Of a stretch of 64,000 nt of DNA, positions 1-9,950 are shown piece by piece. Numbering within the stretch: position 1 is the first letter of the stretch; each line of letters opens with the position of its first letter. The stretch spans positions 17,905-81,904 of the forward strand of contig JAUCBJ010002695.1 in the NCBI GenBank assembly GCA_032718475.1, written 5' to 3'. The notes under the pieces were generated by a model. It made no database searches, had not been told where the DNA came from, and worked only from the letters and a program-made list of their open reading frames with translations. Position numbers and translations under genes: made by a program. This DNA comes from Nemertoderma westbladi. Taxonomy: Eukaryota > Xenacoelomorpha > Nemertodermatida > Nemertodermatidae.

Positions 1-3
1 TAT

Positions 4-700
4 CTAGTATAGTATGTATAACCGGTACTAGTATAGTATGTATAACCGGTACTAGTATAGTATGTATAACCGGTACTAGTATAGTATGTATAACCGGTAC
101 TAGTATAGTATGTATAACCGGTACTAGTATAGTATGTATAACCGGTACTAGTATAGTATGTATAACCGGTACTAGTATAGTATGTATAACCGGTACTAGT
201 ATAGTATGTATAACCGGTACTAGTATAGTATGTATAACCGGTACTAGTATAGTATGTATAACCGGTACTAGTATAGTATGTATAACCGGTACTAGTATAG
301 TATGTATAACCGGTACTAGTATAGTATGTATAACCGGTACTAGTATAGTATGTATAACCGGTACTAGTATAGTATGTATAACCGGTACTAGTATAGTATG
401 TATAACCGGTACTAGTATAGTATGTATAACCGGTACTAGTATAGTATGTATAACCGCCGGTACTAGTATAGTATGTATAACCGGTACTAGTATAGTATGT
501 ATAACCGGTACTAGTATAGTATGTATAACCGGTACTAGTATAGTATGTATAACCGGTACTAGTATAGTATGTATAACCGGTACTAGTATAGTATGTATAA
601 CCGGTACTAGTATAGTATGTATAACCGCCGGTACTAGTATAGTATGTATAACCGGCAATAGTATAGTATGTATAAGTATAACCGGTACTAGTTTTGTATG
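4..700. repeat. 24-bp tandem satellite
   Basis: About 29 copies of a 24-bp unit (core CTAGTATAGTATGTATAACC followed by GGTA) run head to tail. Most units are identical. Two carry an extra CCG triplet (near 456 and 626) and the last two, from about 650, are degenerate. The unit contains the short palindromes ACCGGT and ACTAGT. No reading frame is involved. The left end is cut by the window, so the true array length is unknown. Confidence 0.97.
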
Positions 701-1325
701 TATACAGCAAATTTTGAGGATTCTTTGTCTTTTTTTATATTGGTGAATGTTCTGCAACATTAGTCTCAGATATTTTTATATCTTATCTTATTTTTATATT
801 TTAATGGTAGCTAGTATATTTTTAAATATCAAGCTAGTATTTTTTTTATTACCTAGCTAGTATTATTTCAAATTAAAATATTTTTTTTTTAATTTTGGGA
901 ACAGTTCCGTATGCAGTCGCATTTTTATAACATAAATCATTGTTACCATGGCAACATTGTAGATTTCTAGAACAAAATATAATTACCCTACACTGTTCTA
1001 GAACATAAATAACATAAAAAATATAATGTTCTAGAACATAGCGGTGGTTTGCATGTCTATTTATTGCCGTTTTTTCTATTGGATGTTGTTCCCCAACACT
1101 TCATGAATCCATTGGGAAAAAATTTTGTTCTACAGTAGAACACTAACTATTATTGCTATTTAGGCATAGTTCTGAAATATCAATGTTCTCACATTTTGTT
1201 TTTATAATTTAAAAAAATACTTAGCTACAGTAGTAAAAAAAACCACTATTAGCTACCTTATCAATAATATCTTGTAAGTGTTGTAGGCCTAACAAAAATA
1301 AAAAAAATACCGTATTTTTAAAATT
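701..1325. other. AT-rich intergenic DNA, no gene
   Basis: No coding frame is visible. The stretch holds poly-T runs, CTAGCTAGT words and two exact TGTTCTAGAACA palindromes (994 and 1027). A 24-bp string at 926 (ATAACATAAATCATTGTTAC plus CATG) recurs exactly at 4428. A string at 904-925 (AGTTCCGTATGCAGTCGCAT) recurs inverted at 5043-5064, so older transposon ends may enclose this part of the window. Confidence 0.6.
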
Positions 1326-2530
1326 TGTGGCTGGCCACGAGAAAAGGGACCTTATGTCGCAAAACCTGATTCTGAGATAATCGCGTTTAAAGTTTCCCTC
1401 TATTTTTGAACAAATTTAATTGGATTATCAATTTAGAAATGTATAAAACGATGCGGGAAATTCAAATTGGTTCTGATATTCAAGATACCTAGGAAAGAAC
1501 TAATTACAGGAAGCAATATAAGATGTTGCAGTGTTGTATATAACACTGTTTTAGTGTTTTCATGTCTGAATTTAGGACTTTAATAAATGGTACTAATACG
1601 GTTAGGTTAGGTATAGGCCTACAGTTATTTTTTAAATGCAATATGGCTGTCATTTTGTTAATTTCTGTTCGTTAGTTCTGCAATTTTGTAAGCACCTACT
1701 GCGGTATTAAGTGACACTGAAGAATGAATCCCAGAATGTAATATTCAATAGTCTACCGCTAGGGGGCGATAATGTTCTAGAATGTAAATTGCTTGTCATT
1801 TTGTTAATTCCTGTCCGTTTGTTTTGAAATTCTGTAGACACCTTCTACAATATAACATGATACTGGAGAATGAATCCTAGACTGTAATATTCAATTTTCT
1901 ACCGCTACAAGGCGATAATGTTCTAGAATGTAAATTAATTGTCATTTTGGTAATTCCTGTCCGTTTGTTTTGAAATTTTGTAGACACCTACAATATAAAG
2001 TGACACTGGAGAATGAATTCTAGCCTGTAATATTCAATAGTCTACCGCTAGGGGGCGATAATGTTCTAGAATGTACAATTTTTTTGAAAAAAAATTTATT
2101 GTTTTAAAAAAAAAATAATTTTTCACTCTCAAAATTTTAAATTTACAAAAAAATATTTTTTTTTGGTTAGGGGCCTACATGTTTTTTTGAAAATTTTGCA
2201 AAATATTTTTTTAATAGTTCATTAACAATATTAATAGTTTCAAAGTGTTAAAAGTTTGATAAAAAGCCGAATAACATTGACCTGCCTAACTATATAGCAA
2301 GAATTGCTATGATATTATTAACCTTTTCAAATTGTTTTTAAAAACAAAATTATTTTGAAAAGAGCTACCCGAATCACCTTCACATAAATCGCTATAACTT
2401 TTTTTTGGAAATAGATATTGAGACACAGTTTTTTTTGTTAAAATCTCTGTAAAATTCTGCTTCTCATAGCCCTAATAACTCAAAATCGACCTCCGGTAAC
2501 ATAAGGTCCCTTTTCTCGTGGCCAGCCACA
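1326..2530. mobile_element. Non-autonomous DNA transposon with perfect 32-bp inverted ends
   Basis: Bases 1326-1357 (TGTGGCTGGCCACGAGAAAA and on to ATGT) are the exact reverse complement of 2499-2530. Each end begins with GTGGCTGGCCAC, itself a small hairpin. The 1.2-kb interior has no coding frame and contains three tandem copies of a 146-bp unit. The flanks suggest a short ATTT or 3-4 bp target duplication, but AT richness makes this ambiguous. The perfect ends imply recent activity driven by an enzyme encoded elsewhere. The superfamily is unknown. Confidence 0.85.
1652..2077. repeat. 146-bp tandem repeat, three copies
   Basis: Units start at 1652, 1798 and 1944 (the last is about 134 bp). 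Each carries CTACCGCT, usually AGGGGGCGATAATG, then GTTCTAGAATG. The units differ by several substitutions and small gaps, so they are not an assembly echo. They lie wholly inside the element with 32-bp inverted ends. Confidence 0.85.
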
Positions 2531-2779
2531 TTTATAAAAATACTAGCTATTAAAAATAACACTGGTGCCGGTACTAGTGTGTTTTGTGCACACGCCCGCC
2601 CCACCACCAAATTTTTTATACTAGCTAGTTTTTATTACTTTTTTTTAATGTTCTAGAACATATTGTCTATTCATTTTCTTATTAATTTTGTTCTCGAACA
2701 AATAATTGTTGTTCTAGAACAAAATTAATTAATTAGGTAATTTTTGAAGTTATCAAAGCTAGTTTTACTTACTTTTTTT

Positions 2780-3818
2780 GGTACTTCTACAGTATACCCC
2801 CACACCTTGATATATGTTTTATCACTTTCCTTTACTACCGCTATGGTGACTAGATTCTAGAACACAATTATTGTGGCAAAATGTCTTTAGGCAAGTTAAA
2901 TTTGCGTGAATTGGTGCTACGTACAAGTACTGTAGCTGATTCATTACAGCTATGCTGAGACAATTTTCTGTTGACAACCAGCAGTACTTGTTTGTGTGGT
3001 AGTGATATGAAACTTAGGGCGACGAAGCGCTGCAAGGATGGAGAAATTTGGCGTTGCCCACGTCCCTGCATGAAGGAGAGCACAATAAGGAAGGGTTCTT
3101 TTTTCGCTGGAAGTAATTTACCAATAAGTACACTTCTTGAATTCTCGTACTATTGGGCCTATGAAGAAGTGTCCATGGAAAAGGCGAGGCGGGAATTCGG
3201 AATGAGCGACCACACCACTGTTGATTGGAAGAACTTTCATCGAGATATTTGTGCACAGTCGTTATTAAACAATTCAGCAAAAATTGGTGGTAGTGGGCAC
3301 ATTGTGGAGGTGGATGAGAGCCTTTTTGTTCGCAGGAAACACAATGTTGGACGCGAAGTGGGCCAGGAATGGGTGTTCGGAGGCATTGATGTGAGTACAA
3401 GGGCATGTTTTTTGGTACAAGTTGCCTGCCGTAATGCTGACACTTTGCTCCCTATTATACAAGAGTACATTCTCCCAGATACATTAATCAGGTCCGATCT
3501 CTGGAAGGCATACAATGGGATTGAAAATCTTCCTGAGGGCTATTCACACGAAACCGTGAATCATAGTAAGAACTTTGTTGACCCAGAGAGTTGAGCCCAC
3601 ACGCAGAATATCGACAACTTGTGGATGCGTGCCAAACGCAGGAACAAGAGAGAGTGTGTAACTCATAGGTCCTTGTTACGCACATATTTCATTGAATTCA
3701 TGTGGCGAGAATCAAAGAGAAAGGAAGAAAACAAATTTGAACATTTAATAAATGACATAGTACAATTGTATAAATGTTAAGAAATTGAGAGGGTGTGGGG
3801 GTATACTGCAGAAGTACC
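2780..3818 (+). mobile_element. Merlin-type DNA transposon, 1039 bp
   Basis: Terminal inverted repeats GGTACTTCTACAGTATACCC (2780 onward) and its complement (ending 3818) agree at 26 of 28 bases. They are flanked by an 8-bp direct duplication CTTTTTTT (2772-2779 and 3819-3826). Merlin/IS1016 elements are known for 8-9 bp duplications and an ISXO2-like transposase, which is what the interior encodes. The element is full length, but its gene has two stop codons. Confidence 0.92.
2881..3780 (+). pseudogene. Merlin (ISXO2/IS1016-like) transposase, two nonsense codons
   Basis: The frame runs from the ATG at 2881 to the TAA ending at 3780, 299 codons, broken only by TGA at 2956 and TGA at 3592. 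An N-terminal CXC...RCP cysteine cluster is followed by the DDE nuclease core: EVDES (Asp codon at 3312), GGIDVSTRACFLVQV, then RSDLWKAY (Asp codon at 3496). After the second stop come HTQN and W in the same frame; the third acidic position there is Asp where the family usually has Glu. Both stops fit CGA-to-TGA or GGA-to-TGA single-base changes. There is no frameshift, so inactivation looks recent. In an active element the product would cut and rejoin DNA at the element's ends. Confidence 0.9.
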
Positions 3819-4539
3819 CTTTTTTTTAAGTGTTCTAGAACATATCGCGTATTTATTTTTGTAAAAAGTAATGTTCTAGAACAAATATTTTTTGTTCTAG
3901 AACATTCGAAATAAATGTTATTTTGTGGTGTATTTTTATTTGATTAGTAAGTGTTAAAAACAATTACAGTACTAACAACTACAAATTTCATTGTAGCTAG
4001 TGATTTTTATTAAAAATGTGATACAAAGATAACAGAATAAAAAATTTCCAAATTTAACAAATTAGCTAGTTTTTTGTTTTTTTTTTGTTCTGGAACAAAT
4101 AATATTTATTCTAGAACATTTTTTTAAAAAAAGGAAACAAAAACTTGCTGGTTTAAAAATTTTATATAACTTACAATAAAAAATTAAAAAGATAAGCAAA
4201 TTAGCTAGTTTTTTTCTATTTTATGTTCTAGAACAAAAAATATTTGTTCTAGAACTATATTTTTATATTATATGAATAGCTTATATGTTTAAGAACATTT
4301 TTTTTTTAAGTAACAACAACTAGCTAGTACAGTATAAAAAATTTGATGGGGAGGGGGGTGTACGCTAGTACAGTATAAAAAATTTGATGGGGGGGTGGGG
4401 GGGTGTACACAAAACACAATAACATAAATCATTGTTACCATGTAAAAAATGGAAACAAAAAATATTTTTGTTCATAATGGTATGCATCAGTTTAAACCTG
4501 AAATATCAATGTTTTCACATTTATTTATAACTAGCAGGC

Positions 4540-4780
4540 AATACCCGAGGCATGTTACCCGGTATTTCCCGCTACCGGCATAGGCCTACTGGCGTACTGG
4601 TACCGGTATAGGCCTACTGACGTACCGGTACCCAGTACCGGTATTGAACGTGAATTAAACTTTTCGAAAAGTGGCCTATAACGACCGCTGGTTAAAGTTA
4701 TACACACATGCCAAGTTCCAGCGCAATCCCTCCGCCCGTTTTGGAGGAGTTCGAACACAGAGAGAGAGAATTTGATATTT
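4540..4780. other. Degenerate dispersed repeat, GC-richer island
   Basis: This 200-bp island differs from its AT-rich surroundings. It repeats ACCGGTA and ATAGGCCTACTG words and ends with ACACATGCCAAGTTCCAGCG and a GTTTTGGAGGAGTTCGAACAC string. A similar accaagtttggttaaa phrase occurs near 34030, so I read it as a dispersed non-coding repeat. The minus-strand frame across it has no protein features. Confidence 0.4.
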
Positions 4781-5536
4781 ATAGGTATAGATTACAAAAA
4801 ATACTAGCTAGTAAAAACAACTAGCTACCATAAAAAACATATCTACTAATATTCTAGAACACAAAAAATTGCAGAATTTTTAGAAATTAAAAAAAAATGC
4901 TTATATAAAATAAATAATGTTTTGAAAAATTACTAGATAATGTTCTAGAACACAATATATTTTTGAAAAATGTTGCAATGAAGTCAGTGTGAAATTACTA
5001 TGCAGAAAGTACATAATTTCATTAATTAATATCAAAATATCAAATGCGACTGCTTACGGAACTCAATTTTATATACTATTTATTAAGGTACAACTAATGT
5101 ACTACCGGTATCTACTAAAAGGTACTACAGTATATAGTGTTTTTTTTACTAGCTAGCTAGTACGGTACCGGTATATTTAGAAATTGTAAAAACATCCTGT
5201 TAACCAACCAAAAAAAAAAAACGAAAAAACACTAGCTACCTTAATAAATAATATCTACTAATGTTCTAGAGCACCTACGAATAACAAAAATCCCCAAAAA
5301 AATAAATATTTTGAAAATCTCAAAAAATACTAGCTAATAAAGAAAACACTAGCTACCATAAAAAAAAAATATCAAGTATTGTTCCAGAACATTCACCAAT
5401 GTCAATAAAGACAACAATAACCACAATAAAATCACAAAGGTTCTTACAAATTATTGCTGTTTACATACTTTACTAATACCGGTTATAGGCCTACAGTACA
5501 TACTATACTAGTACCCAGTGAGCTCTAGCCATAAAA

Positions 5537-6335
5537 ATGCATTCTTTGATTTTCATATGTTTCTTTCTCAGCAACGGCGTTTTGGGCACTGTGATTGGTG
5601 AAAAACGAGTCTGTGACTCATTAGAAAGTAAATCAACTTGCGATGATGGATTGTACTGCTCTACAGATCTAAGTCACTTCGAAAATGAACCTTTTTGCAT
5701 CTGCTATGAATCCAAAGTGAAGACTGACGATGGTGACTGCATTGAATGCTCTACCGATGTACGATGTGGTAACGGAGCACTCTGTATTAAAGGAAGTTGT
5801 CATTGTAAAGATGGTTTAGTGATAAATAAATCATCCTTGCGCAGAGGTCGTTTAGGCTGCCAACTACCGAAATATGTTTCTGAATGTGGAGATGTGAGTC
5901 AGTTAACAAAGAAAGGAAAATTAAGGAGAAAATTTTGTAAGTGCAAGGATGCAACTTTGACTATGGTCTGGAACAATTACACATTATTTTGGGAATGCAA
6001 GGGACACTCGCCCTATCCAGTTGTGAGTACTACTGGAAGTAACGGTGATAAATACCTGCAACATGGCGAGGGCGGTTGTAATCAAGTTACCAGACACAAA
6101 GATGATCCAATATGTGACGTTGCCAAAGGCTTAAAGTGTTTAGAAGGCATACGGTTTGAAGATACGGATTTGTTTAAGAAAATGTGCATTTGTTCTGATT
6201 CCAAAGTGACGAATGACGACGGCCAATGTGTTAAATGCTCCGAAGATGACCTTTGTGGGAACGGAGCAGACTGTATTAATGGAAGTTGTCAATGTAAAGA
6301 TGGTCTAGTGCTCGATGAAATATCTTTAGGCATTG
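5537..6335 (+). CDS. Secreted cysteine-rich three-module protein, exon 1
   Basis: The ATG at 5537 opens a protein with a signal peptide (residues 1-17, MHSLIFICFFLSNGVLG). Module 1 spans residues 26-154 and module 2 starts at 181. Each module has a CICxxSKVxxDDGxC stretch, a CGNGAxCIxGSCxCKDG EGF-like knot, a SECGD-type cysteine pair and a closing WNxYxLFWEC signature. Exon 1 ends in phase 1 after GGCATTG. Read through without splicing, the frame stops seven codons later. With exon 2 the protein is 549 residues. Role unknown: the architecture suggests an extracellular or secreted binding protein. Sequons NKS and NYT are present. I do not recognise a named family. Confidence 0.8.
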
Positions 6336-7107
6336 GTACACCTTGGGTACCCATAGTTTGACCAATTTTTTTCATAGGAAAACGGCTGTTATCATGAGGT
6401 TTTTTCTATAACAAATATTTGATCTTCTGACAGTAGGATGATAGCTAATAATTTTGATTTTGTGTTAGCTAGTACTTTTTTTAGCTAGTGAAAAAATTTA
6501 ACTATAATTTTTCTTGTGAAAATGGCTATTATCATGAGTTTTCTTGTTCTGGAATAAATATTTTACCTTCTGTCCGTAAGATGGTAGCTACTAGCTAGTA
6601 ATTTTGATTTTGTGTTAGCTAGTAGGCCTACTTTTTATAAGATATTAAAAAAGTAAAACTTATTTAGAACATCAAACACAGCTATGTTTTGTGTGTTATA
6701 AGTTCTAGATTCAAAATACTGCAGTTTATAAGAGGTCAAATAATTTAAAATGAAGATTTTTTTATAAGGGTTGTACAATTTAACTTTTTTTCCAAAAAAA
6801 ATGTTCTAGAATAAAGTGTTCTAGAACAAAAATATTTATCAAAATTGATATCTAACACGTCTTCTATAACATTTATAAAAAAAGGTTGAAAAAACAAGCT
6901 AGTATAAAAAATTTAAAAATACCGTTTGCCATGATTGGGGGCGTATCTATAATTATATAAATAATTAAAAATGTGTTCTAGAACAAAACTATTTAACAAA
7001 ATTGAAAGCCATCTTCTATAAAATTTATATAAAAAAATAACAAAAACTAGCTAGTATAAAAAATCTGGTCAATGGGTACCCAAGGTGTACCAACGCCCAT
7101 CGTTTAG
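6336..7107 (+). other. Intron with transposon-like inverted ends (introner-like)
   Basis: Donor G|GTACAC and acceptor CGTTTAG|TTGG join exon 1 to exon 2 in frame and give module 2 the same spacing to its next cysteine as module 3. The inverted repeats 6333-6364 (TTGGTACACCTTGGGTACCC start) and 7066-7093 lie at the intron ends; the donor GT is inside the left repeat and the acceptor is 14 bases beyond the right one. TTG flanks both splice junctions (6333-6335, 7108-7110) and could be a target duplication. The interior holds two diverged copies of a roughly 140-bp unit with TTTTGATTTTGTGTTAGCTA, and several GTTCTAGAA motifs. Confidence 0.75.
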
Positions 7108-7958
7108 TTGGAAAAGGAATAGGGTGTAAACAAGCCAATAACAGTGGTGAGTGTGGAGCAGATGAAAAAGAGTTCAGTATGACTACCAAAGCCCCAAAAA
7201 AGTGCGAATGCAAAGTCCAAAGTAAAATCATGACGTGGAATATGGACAAATTATTTTGGGAATGTAAATTGAACTTGACAGCAATTGGAACAACAGAAGG
7301 CACTGATGTTGGAACAGTTCCAGGTGACCTGTATCCCAGGCAATATGGTGAAACATGTGATGAATTGTCAAATATATGCGATTTTGATAAAGGCTTAATT
7401 TGCTACAAAGATGAAAGAGACAGATTTATTGGGGAAGAAAAGTCAATGTGTATATGTAATAAACCGATGATTTGGACCGGATTTAAATGCAAAAAATGTA
7501 ATAGTGATACAGATTGCGGAAATCATGCAACATGCATTGGTAACACAACTTGTCACTGTAAAAAGGGAAAAGTATTTCATAAAGCTTCTATTCACATTCA
7601 GCATCGAAGTTTCGGATGCAAGAATGCTGAAGATGTTTCTGAATGCGGTGATGAAAATCAATTCACATTAAGATCACAGCCATCAATGTGTGAGTGCTCA
7701 AATCCATCCATGAATATGTCCTGGAACAAGTACGCATTAACTTGGCAATGCCAAGAGCCAGCTGCCTATCAAACAACCACTGTTAATGAAGAAGTAGAAG
7801 AAGAAGAAGAAGATGATGATATGGGTGACAATGATTATTCAGAAAATGAATTACAGGATCCTCTTGAGAAAAATCCAGCAGATGATGCATTTACCGTTAC
7901 CAAGTTATCGGACTGCATAATTATTATTCTAGCAAACATTGTCTCCAAATACATTTAG
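7108..7958 (+). CDS. Secreted cysteine-rich three-module protein, exon 2
   Basis: This exon continues the frame of exon 1 (split codon GTT) to the TAG-terminated end at 7958, residues 267-549. It finishes module 2 (closing at LFWEC, about residue 319) and carries module 3 (residues 350-481, ending MSWNKYALTWQC). An acidic stretch follows (EEVEEEEEDDDMGDND, about 494-509) and then a short hydrophobic C-terminus with CIIIILANI. The tail could be a GPI-anchor signal or a weak membrane segment; it is too short and too close to the end to decide. The three modules probably arose by internal duplication. Confidence 0.8.
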
Positions 7959-8246
7959 ATAAAGTTCAATGACTATATTTTGCAACGTAATGATTAATTT
8001 TTACCGGTGCCAGTAGTGATTATTCTAAAGTAACAAAGTTTCATTAATCCATTTAATGTTGTGTAATCATTATTAAAATATTTTAAAATTATCTATAAAT
8101 TACATCATACAGCTTTCTACATACAGCACTACACCTTATCCTTGAGCTGGACGCTACATAACCTCAGTTGTAAATTTCACAAAATAATGCTAATGTAGAC
8201 CTACTGTACTTTATACTATATCATAATACTTCGAATACGTAAGGGA
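7959..8246 (+). other. 3' flank of the cysteine-rich gene, no gene
   Basis: AT-rich DNA with no coding frame. The 3' UTR presumably lies here. AATAAA-like hexamers are not convincing: the nearest AT-rich candidates are around 8040-8090. Confidence 0.4.
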
Positions 8247-8560
8247 AAGGCATGGGCAGCCTTGAATAGGCTTTCCAGGATTTGGAAGTCACCGAGAATT
8301 AAACGGAAACTTAAGGTCCGATTATTTAGAGCACCAGTAGTTCCAGTACTCCTCTGTGGGAGTTCATGCAGGGCTCTAACTGCTAAGGACACCAAATCTC
8401 TGGATGAAGATGGCCTTGAAGATGCGGATGATCTAGCAAATGCCATGGGCGTTAGGGAGTTGTGGTGGTGCAATTTTGTCGACAAGACGGCAAAGCATTC
8501 TTAAAAATGCAGCTGCAATGCAGCATGCCGATCCAAGTAGTAGTAGTATATTATAATATT
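8247..8560 (+). pseudogene. LINE ORF2 C-terminal scrap with internal deletion
   Basis: The frame starting NRLSRIWKSPRI and ending NFVDKTAKHS matches the fuller copy at 23084-23591, but about 240 bp after LTAKDTKSLD are missing. It ends with the same 3' tail, ATGCAGCTGCAATGCAGCAT, then a short (AGT)n run. This tail is typical of 5'-truncated non-LTR retrotransposons. The clade is not resolved. It is one of three copies of the same family in the window. Confidence 0.8.
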
Positions 8561-9283
8561 GTAATCATACTAGAATATAAATTGCGTTGCAATTTGTATA
8601 TATTTTATTTAAAATATCCACTATACCAGAAAAATGCAGACAATAAAGAATACAATGTCCACTTCTGCTGAAAATAAAGTGATCCAATCAATTTTCCAAT
8701 AATGCGGATAACAAAATATTTATCCAATCAATGATCTAGAAATGTAATCTGTTGAATTCGCATTATTTATTTGTATACAGTTTGTAGTAATAAAGACATA
8801 CTTTCAGATTGTGCTTGTGTAATTGCCATTGCGAGCTTACGAATAAAATCCTGCCACACATACATAATCGTAATGCATTCTCAATAAATTACATGACTTG
8901 AATACTATAAATATAATTAAATTTGTTGCGAGATTATAACAGCATTATAATATATTTCGTACCGACTGGCGGTGCTTCATCAGATATAGGTAGGTTAACA
9001 AAATACTAATGATAAGGGTACAATATAATAGAAAGGGAAACACATAAGTATGATTAATGACATTCAGATGTAAATACAGTAATTGTAATATTAACATAGC
9101 GATACTTCAGTACTTAGGCATTCTGAATTCTGACTACGAGTACAGTGTAGGTATATAGCAGTAATGACACGGTAACTGTATGATAAATCTAATATGATTA
9201 GGTCTGTTATAATTGTATTGTATGTACAGTATAAAGCTGATGAAGCATGAAGCTTGAATACTCTTCTTCACAAAAACATTCAT
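8561..9283. other. Intergenic DNA, no gene seen
   Basis: No coding frame. GCTTCATCAG near 8977 and GCTGATGAAGC near 9236 form a distant inverted pair, perhaps the body of a short interspersed element whose head is the tRNA-like sequence that follows. Nothing else is supportable. Confidence 0.4.
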
Positions 9284-9356
9284 GGCCAATATGGGGCTCG
9301 AACCCATGACATTCGCGATATTAGCACGACGCTCTAACCAACTGAGCTAGGGCTGG
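9284..9356 (-). tRNA. tRNA-Ile(AAT)-like sequence, probably a pseudogene or SINE head
   Basis: On the minus strand the D arm (GCTCAGTTGGTTAGAGC), the anticodon arm with loop CTAATAT (anticodon AAT) and the T arm with loop TTCGAGC all form. The 3' acceptor strand ATTGGCC does not pair with the 5' strand CCAGCCC, so the acceptor stem is broken. Both internal pol III promoter boxes are intact. Either the gene has lost its first bases or this is the head of a tRNA-derived SINE extending toward lower coordinates. Confidence 0.7.
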
Positions 9357-9950
9357 GGTAAGATAGCCTGATCGGGGGGGGGGGGGGGAAATTAACAACA
9401 AATGAGGAAAATGAGGGGTAAGAGAGAAGGGGAAAGAAACGGAAGGAAAAAAAGGAAAATAAGGGAAAGGAAGGAAAGAAAAAGCAACGAAAGTATCACT
9501 ATCTCAACCTCGTGTATGTCGGTCTGTTTGTCTGACGGTCTGTCGTCGGTCGGTCTAATCTTTGGTCTCAAATAAATGAGGCAGTTTCTGGCGTCGCACA
9601 ATTTCCTGGTCCGCCGCTAGGTGGTGCTAAATATATTGTCATCTAGGCTTACTAACTCACTCTCGTGCGGCGCGAAGGCACACCCCACGCCCACGTGTTG
9701 CGTTAAAAAAGAGAACAAGGACGAAAGGGAAGGAAAATAAAAAAAGAGGGTTTGACATTAAGGGAAAATATAAATTTGAATATTACATATTTCTTAGCTA
9801 TTAGTTATTAGTAGATAAATATTTATTGATTAAATTAATCATTACACATTACACAAATGAACTGCAGTGAAACGTTTATGTAATTAAAATAACGTACCAA
9901 AATGGCACAAATATAGATACCGTTATACACAACATTATATTGAAATTAGA
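9357..9950. other. Intergenic DNA with poly-G tract, no gene
   Basis: A run of about 14 G at 9375-9388 is followed by a purine-rich stretch (GGAAAGAAACGGAAGG-like) and then ordinary sequence. The open frames here have no protein features. Confidence 0.5.

Larger units (their letters stand above)
2577..4418. mobile_element. Possible composite element with about 53-bp imperfect inverted ends
   Basis: Bases 2577-2629 (GTGTTTTGTGCAC, then a C-rich stretch, then ATACTAGCTAGT) match the reverse complement of 4365-4418 at roughly 80%. The right arm is preceded by a second tandem copy of itself (4321-4364). The Merlin transposon at 2780-3818 lies inside, so this would be an older element that received Merlin. 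The interior has no other gene. The arms could instead be independent copies of a dispersed repeat ending in CTAGCTAGTATAAAAAAT, which also occurs near 6900 and 7048. Confidence 0.45.
964..6985. repeat. Dispersed palindrome TGTTCTAGAACA
   Basis: The exact 12-mer palindrome is seen at 994, 1027, 2649, 2710, 3831, 3872, 3893, 4224, 4941, 6817 and 6974. About as many one-mismatch forms lie between (for example 1773, 2063, 2853, 4850, 5262, 5378). Copies sit in different flanking sequence, inside and outside the small transposons. TTCTAGAA is the tail-to-tail form of a heat-shock element, and TGTTCT/AGAACA are steroid-receptor half-sites. Whether anything binds here is unknown. Confidence 0.8.

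Noticed and set aside
1561-1620. Telomere-like GGTTAGGTTAGG string
   Set aside because: Only two units, in ordinary AT-rich sequence.
6333-7093. A small transposon that disrupts the cysteine-rich gene
   Set aside because: The inverted ends first suggested gene disruption, but removing 6336-7107 at GT-AG sites restores the frame and the module spacing exactly, so an intron is the better reading.
9284-9356. Functional tRNA-Ile gene
   Set aside because: The acceptor stem cannot form; kept only as tRNA-like.
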